Shown here: positions 1-5,997 of the stretch, piece by piece
How positions within the stretch are numbered: the stretch's first letter is position 1
How the letters are laid out: every line of letters starts with the position of its first letter
Assembly (NCBI GenBank): GCA_016210785.1
Contig: JACQTN010000259.1
Location: 1 to 10,860, forward strand
Direction: 5' to 3'
DNA length: 10,860 nucleotides
Source: Armatimonadota bacterium
GTDB taxonomy: Bacteria; Sysuimicrobiota; Sysuimicrobiia; Sysuimicrobiales; JACQTN01
Notes under the pieces: model-generated
Databases searched by the model: none
What the model was told of the DNA's origin: nothing
The model's input: only the letters and a program-made list of their open reading frames with translations
Translations under genes and position numbers: made by a program

Positions 1-1
1 C

Positions 2-844
2 ACCTGGGGACTGATCAGCCGCCACGGCAAGCTGCCCGCCGTCGGGAAGGCCGACCCGCTCGGGCCGCTGGGGCGCACGGTGGAGGATGTGGCCCACGTG
101 CTCCGCGCAATCGCCGGCCATGACCCGAAGGATCCCACCACGGCGCAGGCGCGCGTGCCCGATTACGCGTCCCGCATCCGCCGCGGCATCAAAGGCATGA
201 AGGCGGCCATCGTGCGCGAACTGCTCCCCGGCCCCGGGATCGACGCGGAGATCGAAGCAGGCGTGCGCGACGCGATCAAGGTGCTGAAGACGCTCGGCGT
301 GTCCTTCCGCGAGGTCTCCATCCCGCTCGTCAAACATGCGGGAGCGGTCTACGTCGCCTTCGGCGAGGCGGAGGCGTCGGTGGGCCACCTCCCCTTCCTG
401 CGCCGCTGCCCCGAGCTCTACGGGTACACGGCCCGCGTTCGCATGGCCACGGGCCTCCTGATCCCCGGCCACATCGCGCGCTGGGCCGACCGGGCCGGCC
501 GCGCCGCCATCCGCCGACAGATACTCGAGACGCTGGAGCCCTACGATTTCCTCATCACACCCACCGCCCGCACACCGGCGCCCCGGATCGAGCAGAGAGA
601 GAGCTACGGGCACCGGTCGCTGGACGACGCCCGGCGGGAGTTCGGGCTGGACCGTGCCTACGGCATGCCCTTTGCCCTGGCCGGTGTGCCCGCGCTGTCG
701 CTGTGCTGCGGGTTCAGCCGCGCGGGGCTGCCGCTCGCCTTCCAGATCATCGGCAAGCCGCTGGCCGACGACGTGGTGCTGCAGGTGGGACACGCCTACC
801 AGCAGGTGACGGACTGGCACACCCGCCGGCCGCCCCTGTCCTGA
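2..844 (+). CDS. Amidase-signature family hydrolase, C-terminal part (5' end outside window)
   Basis: The reading frame is open from position 2 to a TGA at 842-844, giving 280 residues. There is no plausible start at the left edge, so the gene begins upstream. An internal ATG at 80 is not the start, because recognisable family sequence (TWGLISRHG, ADPLGPLGRTVED) precedes it. The visible part aligns without a gap to residues 201-480 of the amidase gene immediately downstream; by hand count 188 of 280 residues are identical. The catalytic Lys-Ser-Ser residues of this family lie N-terminal to the visible part, so activity cannot be judged. Near the C terminus the usual PALSVPCGF segment reads PALSLCCGF, an unusual Pro-to-Cys change. 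Family members hydrolyse C-N amide bonds of small amides, and the GatA subunit of glutamyl-tRNA amidotransferase belongs here too. Only 24 bases separate it from the next amidase, so the two are probably co-transcribed. The substrate is unknown. Confidence 0.9.
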   Translation, partial: TWGLISRHGKLPAVGKADPLGPLGRTVEDVAHVLRAIAGHDPKDPTTAQARVPDYASRIRRGIKGMKAAIVRELLPGPGIDAEIEAGVRDAIKVLKTLGVSFREVSIPLVKHAGAVYVAFGEAEASVGHLPFLRRCPELYGYTARVRMATGLLIPGHIARWADRAGRAAIRRQILETLEPYDFLITPTARTPAPRIEQRESYGHRSLDDARREFGLDRAYGMPFALAGVPALSLCCGFSRAGLPLAFQIIGKPLADDVVLQVGHAYQQVTDWHTRRPPLS

Positions 845-868
845 ACGGTACGCATTTATGGAAGCCCC

Positions 869-2311
869 ATGACCAGACGCGCAGCAAAACCCGCTGACCT
901 GCTCTACGCGAGCGTCCGTGAACTCGCCGCCGCCTACCGCGCCCGCATCCTCTCCCCGGTGGAAGTGGTGAAGGCGCACCTGGCGCGCATCGGGCAACTG
1001 AACGGCCGGCTGTGCGCCTACATCACGGTCACCGCGGCGCAGGCGCTACGGGAAGCGCGGCGGGCGGAACGGGACCTGCGCGCCGGGAAGGACCGGGGAC
1101 CACTGCACGGCATCCCATACGCGGTGAAGGATCAGGTGACCACGAAGGGCATCCCCACCACGGCGGGCTCGCTCATCCTCAAGGACTGGGTCCCGCGTGA
1201 AGACGCCACGGCCATCGCGCGCATGCGAGATGCGGGGGCGATCCTCCTGGGCAAACTCAACATGCACGAGTTCGCCATGTCCTGGCCGGTGACGTATCCC
1301 TTCGGCACGCCGCGCAACCCGTGGAATCCCGAGCACGACCCCGGCGGCTCCAGCAGCGGATCGGGATCGGCGCCCGCGGCGGGCATGGCCACCGTCACCC
1401 TGGGCGAAGATACGGGCGGGTCGGTGCGCCTGCCGGCGGCCTTCTGCGGCATCGCCGGGCTGCGCCCCACCTACGGCCTGGTCAGTCGCTACGGCATGCT
1501 GTGCGGCGTGTGGCAGGCCGACATCCTGGGCCCCCTGGCCCGCTCCGTGGAGGAGCTGGCGTTGGTGCTGCAGGCGGTGGCCGGGCACGACCCTCTGGAC
1601 CCCACGACCCTCCGGGTGCGCGTGCCCAACTACGCGGCGCGGCTGCGCGGGAGTCTCAAGGGGTTGAGGGCAGGCATCGTCACGGAGCTGATGCCGGGTC
1701 CCCGCATGGAACCGGACGTGGAAGACGGCGTGCGCAAGGCGATCGCGGCGCTGGAGGATCTAGGCGTCCGCTTCAAAGAGATCTCCATCCCGATCGTGCG
1801 CCACACCGGCGCCATCTTCATCGGCTTCGGCGAGCCGGAGCTCGCCGCCGCCCACCTGCCCTTCATGCGCCGGCACGCCCATCTGTACGGCCCCACGGCG
1901 CGCGTGCGCCTGGCGACGGCGCTGCTGATCCCCGGCCACGTCGCCCGGTGGGCCGACCGCGCTGGCCGCGCGGCGATCACGAGGGAAGTGCTGCGGACCA
2001 TCGAGCCGTACGACTTCCTGGTGACGCCCACCTGGCGCACGGCTGCCCCGCGCATCCAGGAGAGGGCGACCCTGGGACATCGCACGAAACAGGACGCGCT
2101 GGACGAGTTCGGGCTGGAGCGGGCCTACGGGATGCCGTTCGCGCTGGCGGGCCTGCCGGCGCTGTCGGTGCCCTGTGGGTTCAACCGCGCGGGACTGCCG
2201 CTGGCCTTCCAGATCATCGGCAAGCCGCTGGCCGACGACGTGGTGCTGCGGGTGGGCCACGCCTACCAGCGGGTCACCGACTGGCACACGCGGCGGCCAC
2301 CGCTGGCCTGA
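869..2311 (+). CDS. Amidase-signature family amidohydrolase
   Basis: This complete 480-residue protein has the usual length for the family. The triad can be placed by spacing: Lys87 in PYAVKD, the cis-Ser Ser161 in the Gly/Ser-rich loop beginning PGGSSSGSGS, and nucleophile Ser185 in EDTGGSVRLPAAFCG. The 161-to-185 spacing of 24 matches GatA and peptide amidases. It should hydrolyse an amide bond in the cytoplasm, since no signal peptide is visible. The substrate cannot be read off, and GatA itself is unlikely because no gatB or gatC gene is adjacent. The start is the ATG at 869, with a weak GGAAG four bases upstream; an ATG at 858 is out of frame and stops at once. The Gly/Ser loop departs slightly from the common GGSSGGS form. 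It is the second member of a tandem pair, 24 bases after the first, and sits next to catabolic and uptake genes, which suggests amide scavenging. Confidence 0.93.
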   Translation: MTRRAAKPADLLYASVRELAAAYRARILSPVEVVKAHLARIGQLNGRLCAYITVTAAQALREARRAERDLRAGKDRGPLHGIPYAVKDQVTTKGIPTTAGSLILKDWVPREDATAIARMRDAGAILLGKLNMHEFAMSWPVTYPFGTPRNPWNPEHDPGGSSSGSGSAPAAGMATVTLGEDTGGSVRLPAAFCGIAGLRPTYGLVSRYGMLCGVWQADILGPLARSVEELALVLQAVAGHDPLDPTTLRVRVPNYAARLRGSLKGLRAGIVTELMPGPRMEPDVEDGVRKAIAALEDLGVRFKEISIPIVRHTGAIFIGFGEPELAAAHLPFMRRHAHLYGPTARVRLATALLIPGHVARWADRAGRAAITREVLRTIEPYDFLVTPTWRTAAPRIQERATLGHRTKQDALDEFGLERAYGMPFALAGLPALSVPCGFNRAGLPLAFQIIGKPLADDVVLRVGHAYQRVTDWHTRRPPLA

Positions 2312-2469
2312 AACTCGTGGCCGCGGGGTTCCCTCACCCCGCATGCGATGGGTGGCGCTTCGCAGAGGCGGCCACCGAGCCCCGCGCCCGCGCGGAGCAG
2401 GGAACTCGCCCGCCGCGCCGAACGAGTTGTGGGAGTTTCACAGCACCCCCCCGAATCCGCGGGAACCCT

Positions 2470-2477
2470 GGAGGGAG
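2470..2477 (+). promoter_or_regulatory. Ribosome binding site for the MmgE/PrpD gene
   Basis: GGAGGGAG ends seven bases before the ATG at 2485. The same frame is open far upstream through the amidase region, so this site together with the family N terminus (TRKVAEFTAGLRYEDLP) fixes the start. Confidence 0.75.
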
Positions 2478-2484
2478 CCTCGTC

Positions 2485-3921
2485 ATGCCCACCCACGGTG
2501 TCACCAGAAAGGTCGCCGAGTTTACCGCCGGCCTGCGGTACGAGGACCTGCCGGCGCCGGTCATCGAGAAAGCCCGCGTTTGCCTGCTGGATTACTTCGG
2601 GTATGCCATGTACGGCTGCCGGGCCACGCCCATCAACATCCTCTTCCAGACGCTGGCCGATGGGGGACCGTGCACCGTCGTCGGCCGGACCCAGACGGTC
2701 AGTCCCCTTGCGGCTGCGTTCGTCAACGGCGCCATGGGGCACGTGGCCGAGATGGACGACACGCACCGGCTGAGCATGGCGCACCTGGGCGACAGCGTGA
2801 TCCCCGTGGTGCTGGCCGTGGCCGAGGCGACGGGCGCGGACGCGCGGCGCCTGATCCAGGCCATGGTGGCCGGTTACGACGTCGCAGCGCGCGCCGGCGA
2901 GGCGGTGATGCCCTCCCATTACTACCGCGGGTGGCATCCCAGCGGGTCCGTCAACACGCTGGGCACCGCCGCCGCGGCGGGCAACCTGCTGGGGCTCTCG
3001 GTCGAGCAGATGCAGCACGCCCTGGGCGTCGCCGGCACGCAGATCACCGGCAACTTCGCCCACATGCCCGAGCGCGGCATGGTCAAGGACTTCAACCCGG
3101 GGCGGGCGGCCTTCTCCGGGCTGCTGGCCGCGCGTCTGGCCCAGAACGGGTTCACGGGCGCCACCGACTTCATGGAGAACCCCATGGGGCTGGCGCTGTT
3201 CGGCGAGCGGGTGCACGAGGCGGCGTTCCTGGATCGGCTCGGCAGCCACTTCAAGATCCTGGAGGTCTCCCACAAGGTGTACGCCGCCTGCCGGCACATC
3301 CACTCCGCCATCGACGCCGCGCTGGAGATCAACGCGCGGCAGCGGCCGGCAGCCGACGCCGTGGAGACGGTGGAAGTCGCCAGCTGGAGCCACCTGGCCA
3401 AGCTGTGCGACGATCCAGAGCCCTGGCGCGACGCGTGGTACGGCCCCCGCTTCAGCACCCAGTTCAACGTGGCCGTCGCCCTGGTTCACGGCGAGCCCGC
3501 GGTCCAGGCCATGTTCGACCAGAACCAGATCCTGCGGATGCTGGACGACGCGCGGGTCCGCGAGATCGTGCCGAAGATCCGGGTTACCGTGGACCGCAGC
3601 ATGGACGACCAGTTCCCAACGCTGTGGCCGGCGCGCGTCACCCTGGTGCTCAAGGACGGGCAGCGGGTCTCGGTGCGCAAGGACCTGGCCAGGGGCGAGC
3701 CAGAGGTCCCGGTGGGATACGATGACATCGTGCGCAAGTTCCGGCAGCTCGGCGACCTGGAAGGCATGCCTGGCGAGATTCAGACCGGCCTCATCGAGGC
3801 AGCGCGGCGCCTTCCCGATGTCCCGGTGAAGGAGGTGACTCGACTCCTGCGATGGAATCCACCGGAGCGCGAGGAGGCCGCGCACGGCAGGGTGGCCGAA
3901 CGGGCGGCAAGCCCGCACTAA
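2485..3921 (+). CDS. MmgE/PrpD family protein
   Basis: The 478-residue product has the family's expected length and landmarks. An N-terminal helical part contains KARVCLLDYFGYAMYG (about 29-44). Then come NGAMGHVAEMDDTH (81-94), HPSGSVNTLGTAAAAGNLLGL (from 151), MVKDFNPGRAAFSG (199-212, with Lys201) and HKVYAACRHIHSAID (263-277), followed by the C-terminal domain. Asp/Thr at 91-93, His100, Lys201 and a His at 271 or 273 line up with residues reported as active-site residues in cis-aconitate decarboxylase. The family includes 2-methylcitrate dehydratase, cis-aconitate decarboxylase and iminodisuccinate epimerase. No propionate-pathway genes (prpB, prpC) are nearby, so PrpD itself is not supported and the reaction is unassigned. 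It is probably cytoplasmic. A binding-protein gene follows after 23 bases, suggesting one transcript. The C-terminal end (last 25 or so residues, rich in Glu, Arg and Ala) looks like a non-conserved tail. Confidence 0.9.
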   Translation: MPTHGVTRKVAEFTAGLRYEDLPAPVIEKARVCLLDYFGYAMYGCRATPINILFQTLADGGPCTVVGRTQTVSPLAAAFVNGAMGHVAEMDDTHRLSMAHLGDSVIPVVLAVAEATGADARRLIQAMVAGYDVAARAGEAVMPSHYYRGWHPSGSVNTLGTAAAAGNLLGLSVEQMQHALGVAGTQITGNFAHMPERGMVKDFNPGRAAFSGLLAARLAQNGFTGATDFMENPMGLALFGERVHEAAFLDRLGSHFKILEVSHKVYAACRHIHSAIDAALEINARQRPAADAVETVEVASWSHLAKLCDDPEPWRDAWYGPRFSTQFNVAVALVHGEPAVQAMFDQNQILRMLDDARVREIVPKIRVTVDRSMDDQFPTLWPARVTLVLKDGQRVSVRKDLARGEPEVPVGYDDIVRKFRQLGDLEGMPGEIQTGLIEAARRLPDVPVKEVTRLLRWNPPEREEAAHGRVAERAASPH

Positions 3922-3930
3922 TCCACGCTC

Positions 3931-3940
3931 GGGGGGGGAG
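3931..3940 (+). promoter_or_regulatory. G-tract ribosome binding site for first binding protein
   Basis: A run of eight G followed by AG ends four bases before the ATG at 3945. It selects this start over an in-frame ATG at 3852, which lies inside the preceding gene and would bury the signal peptide. A G8 homopolymer this close to a start could slip in length and alter translation, but that is only a possibility. Confidence 0.7.
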
Positions 3941-3944
3941 TCCT

Positions 3945-5492
3945 ATGAGTCTCAAGGGGAGTCGCACGAAGCGCCTGTGCGGGATCGTGCTGGTGGCCGC
4001 CGTGATGCTGGCGGGCCTGGCGGGCGGCGGGCAGGCGCAGGGTCAGCAGGTGCTGACGGTCGCGCAGCTGTTCAACCCGGAGGACATGAGCCCCTGGAAC
4101 TTCACCACGCTGGCGACCGTGGACATCTGGGAACATTTCCTGGAGCCTCTCACGGCGTTCGACCGCAAGGGGAACATCTACGGGGTCGTCGCGGAGAGCT
4201 GGCAGATGGCGAAGCCCACGGAGTGGATCGTCAAGATCCGCCGGGGCATGAAGTTCCACGACCCCAAGTACGGCGAGCTGACCGCGGAGGACGTCAAGTT
4301 CACCATTGACGAGGGCGTCAAGCAGGGCACCGTCATCCGCCGCCTGCTGCCCAAGCCGCTGCAGGAAGGCTCGGTGGAGGTCGTCGACAGGTACACCATC
4401 CGGTGGAAGCTCGGCGAGCCGGGCACGGGCGGCCTGCCCAACGTGATGTCCCTCATCCACATCACCTCCAAGGCCTACATCGAGGGCGAGGGCAAGGACA
4501 CGTACAAGCGCCAGCCCATGGGCACCGGGCCCTACAAACCCGTGGAGTTCGTGACCAACCAGCGCATCGTGGGCGACCTCAACCCAAACTACTGGGGGCG
4601 CAAGCCCGGGTTCCAGCGGATCGTCTGGCGCATCATGGGCGATGCCCTCACCGCGAAGAACGCGCTGCTGGCGGGCGAGGTGGACGTCTACCAGTTCGTG
4701 CCCCCGGAGGCGATCCCCGAGGTCCAGCGCAACCCGCGGACCCGCATCGTAGAGACGGTCAGCGCCCGCATGCTGTTCATGATCATGAACGCCAGCGAGC
4801 CGCCGCTCGATAACAAGCTGCTCCGCCAGGCGTTCAACTACGCGGTGGACAAGAAGACCATCGTGGAGCAGCTCTACCGCGGCAAGGCCATCGCCCTGAG
4901 GGCGCCCATGCAGGAGAGCCTCCCGGAGCTCAATAAGAAGCTCAACGGCTACCCCTACAATCCCCAGAAGGCCCGCCAACTGCTGCAGCAGGCCGGCTAC
5001 AAGGGCGAGCAGATCCGCCTCAACGCCCCCACCCAGCGCATCACGCTCGGCAAGGAGTTGGGCGAGGCGGTCGCGGGGATGCTGCAGCGGGTCGGCGTCA
5101 ACGTGGACCTGAAGCTGGCGGAGTGGGGCTCTTACGCGCCGCCGCTGCTGGCCGGCAAGATGTCGGGCGTCAGCCTCTCGGGCATGGGCAACATCCTCTT
5201 CCTCCCCGAGTTCGTCTTCAGCCTGTGGATGCTGCCCGGCGGCCAGGGCGACGTCTACACGAAGGGACGCCCGGCGACCTGGGAACGCGACGTGGCGCAG
5301 GTCAGCCTGATGGCCAAGGGCAACCCGCGCCGACAGCCGCTGCTGGACAAGCTGCAAGCGGAGGCGCTGGAGTGGGCGCCCTGGATCCTGCTGATCAACC
5401 TCCGGGACGTGTACGCCCTGAACAACCGCGTGAACTGGGAGCCGTATCCGGCGGAGATCCGGAACTTCAAGGACGCGAAGCCGCGCAACTGA
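3945..5492 (+). CDS. ABC transporter family 5 substrate-binding protein (copy 1)
   Basis: The 515-residue protein is a periplasmic or exported solute-binding protein of the SBP_bac_5 (DppA/OppA/NikA-like) family. Residues 1-31 form a Sec signal peptide: basic start (KGSRTKR), a hydrophobic core, then GGGQA with likely cleavage after Ala31. There is no lipobox Cys, so it is not predicted to be a lipoprotein. Family landmarks are AESWQMAKPTEWIVKIRRGMKFHD (84-106), TAEDVKFTID (113-122), PMGTGPYKPVEF (191-202), NPNYWGRKPGFQRIVWRIM (213-231), RQAFNYAVDKKTIVEQLYRGKA (294-315), and YNPQKARQLLQQAGYKG (338-354). It binds a ligand and hands it to a membrane permease. No permease follows this copy; the nearest starts at 10083, after the second copy. 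The gene is 23 bases after the MmgE/PrpD gene. Mature sequence is about 87% identical to copy 2. The ligand is unknown; peptides, amides or other small organics are all possible in this family. Confidence 0.93.
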   Translation: MSLKGSRTKRLCGIVLVAAVMLAGLAGGGQAQGQQVLTVAQLFNPEDMSPWNFTTLATVDIWEHFLEPLTAFDRKGNIYGVVAESWQMAKPTEWIVKIRRGMKFHDPKYGELTAEDVKFTIDEGVKQGTVIRRLLPKPLQEGSVEVVDRYTIRWKLGEPGTGGLPNVMSLIHITSKAYIEGEGKDTYKRQPMGTGPYKPVEFVTNQRIVGDLNPNYWGRKPGFQRIVWRIMGDALTAKNALLAGEVDVYQFVPPEAIPEVQRNPRTRIVETVSARMLFMIMNASEPPLDNKLLRQAFNYAVDKKTIVEQLYRGKAIALRAPMQESLPELNKKLNGYPYNPQKARQLLQQAGYKGEQIRLNAPTQRITLGKELGEAVAGMLQRVGVNVDLKLAEWGSYAPPLLAGKMSGVSLSGMGNILFLPEFVFSLWMLPGGQGDVYTKGRPATWERDVAQVSLMAKGNPRRQPLLDKLQAEALEWAPWILLINLRDVYALNNRVNWEPYPAEIRNFKDAKPRN

Positions 5493-5540
5493 GCCTCCCT
5501 GCCGGCCGTGGTGTTGCGCGGTCGGAGCGAGTCGCGCACG

Positions 5541-5565
5541 GGGGTCCACGTCACACGTGGGCCCC
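5541..5565 (+). terminator. Stem-loop after binding protein copy 1
   Basis: GGGGTCCACGT (5541-5551) pairs with ACGTGGGCCCC (5555-5565) around a three-base loop, giving 11 pairs with one G-U in the RNA. It starts 48 bases after the stop codon. No T-run follows, so it is either an atypical terminator or a 3'-end stabiliser. A clearly related stem-loop sits behind copy 2 (9924-9961). Confidence 0.6.
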
Positions 5566-5591
5566 TATGTGTCGCCCCGTCGTGTAAGGTT

Positions 5592-5620
5592 GGGTAGAGT
5601 GGCTTTGCGCCACTCCACCC
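5592..5620 (+). terminator. Second stem-loop in the intergenic region
   Basis: GGGTAGAGTGGC (5592-5603) pairs with GCCACTCCACCC (5609-5620) around the loop TTTGC, with one A-C mismatch in 12 positions. There is no T-run after it. It may act together with the flanking hairpins to end or process transcripts from the binding-protein gene. Confidence 0.5.
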
Positions 5621-5634
5621 TGCACTAGGTATCC

Positions 5635-5665
5635 GGCGGGGGGAGGGTCTTTCCCTCCCCCCGCC
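5635..5665 (+). terminator. Third, very strong GC stem-loop
   Basis: Positions 5635-5647 and 5653-5665 form a perfect 13-base-pair stem made almost only of G-C pairs, with the loop TCTTT. A downstream T-run is missing. The extreme stability fits a transcription stop in a GC-rich genome, separating the upstream amidase/MmgE/binding-protein genes from the molybdenum hydroxylase operon. It could work on either strand because the stem is nearly symmetrical. Confidence 0.6.
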
Positions 5666-5667
5666 CC

Positions 5668-5751
5668 GGCACGTTCCACTCGGTGCAAGGTGTTCTGTTC
5701 TACCGCGCGGCACGTTCAACGTCTATACAAGGTACAATCACTCTACCGCGC
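5668..5751 (+). repeat. Two-copy tandem repeat with conserved blocks
   Basis: Unit 1 (5668-5708, 41 bases) and unit 2 (5709-5751, 43 bases) abut exactly. Both begin with GGCACGTTC, carry CAAGGT in the middle and end with TCTACCGCGC. The stretches between the blocks differ in sequence and by one base in length (9 versus 10, and 7 versus 8). Conserved blocks separated by variable spacers look like paired protein-binding sites upstream of the molybdenum hydroxylase gene, but no regulator family can be named. Confidence 0.55.
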
Positions 5752-5828
5752 TCACCACACTGACGGCGCACCAACTTCGCGGCGCACCCGCGACGGTGGG
5801 GTTTCCGGGACACAGGTGATGCTCGGAC

Positions 5829-5900
5829 TGACCCACCTGAAATCTCTGGAGTGCCGCTGCAATGACAAATTGAAGCTCTTCAGAGATTTCAGGCGGGTCA
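5829..5900. repeat. 72-base element with 20-base inverted-repeat ends
   Basis: The left arm 5829-5848 (TGACCCACCTGAAATCTCTG) and the right arm 5881-5900 are reverse complements with one mismatch in 20. The spacer is 32 bases and is not especially GC-rich. The element begins TG and ends CA, as many IS3-type insertion sequence ends do, but it is far too short to hold a transposase and no target-site duplication is visible. It could be a miniature mobile element, a remnant of two insertion-sequence ends, or a long RNA hairpin in the leader of the downstream operon (a G-U, A-U and G-C pair extend the stem inward). Confidence 0.6.
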
Positions 5901-5986
5901 CAGGCTGAGCCGGTCCTGCGCATGAATGACGCAATGACATTTCCAGACGCGCTCGTAGGCAGGGCGTGCGACCAGGACGCGAACGC

Positions 5987-5991
5987 AGGAG
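5987..5991 (+). promoter_or_regulatory. Ribosome binding site for the molybdenum hydroxylase subunit
   Basis: AGGAG ends six bases before the ATG at 5998. A GTG directly before it (5995) is in frame but only three bases from the site, so the ATG is preferred. Confidence 0.65.
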
Positions 5992-5997
5992 ACGGTG

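Larger units (their letters stand above)
5493..5997. other. 505-base intergenic region with dense structure
   Basis: I find no convincing gene here on either strand. It contains three GC-rich stem-loops (5541-5565, 5592-5620, 5635-5665), an adjacent two-copy direct repeat (5668-5751), two copies of CGGCGCACC 16 bases apart (5764-5772 and 5780-5788), and a 72-base inverted-repeat element (5829-5900). From about 5840 to 5950 the base composition looks clearly less GC-rich than the genes around it. The promoter of the molybdenum hydroxylase operon should lie in this region, but no convincing -35/-10 pair can be named. The best -10-like string is TACAAT at 5733-5738, without a good -35 partner. 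Confidence 0.8.

Noticed and set aside
1321..2484. Open frame continuous with and upstream of the MmgE/PrpD gene
   Set aside because: It overlaps the amidase in another frame and translates to low-complexity Arg/Gly/Ala sequence. The family N terminus and a good ribosome binding site place the start at 2485.
2312..2484. Hairpin in the gap between the second amidase and the MmgE/PrpD gene (AACTCG at 2403-2408 and CGAGTT at 2423-2428)
   Set aside because: Six pairs with a 14-base loop and no T-run is close to what chance gives in such sequence; I see no other element in this gap besides the ribosome binding site.
3945..4060. Lipoprotein signal for the first binding protein, because of a Cys at residue 12
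   Set aside because: The Cys precedes the hydrophobic core rather than following a lipobox. The GGGQA site at residues 27-31 fits ordinary signal peptidase cleavage.
5690..5908. Small + strand frame of 72 codons in the intergenic region
   Set aside because: It runs through the tandem repeat and the inverted-repeat element, has no clear ribosome binding site, and its translation matches nothing I recognise. The minus-strand frame at 5738-5923 fails for the same reasons.
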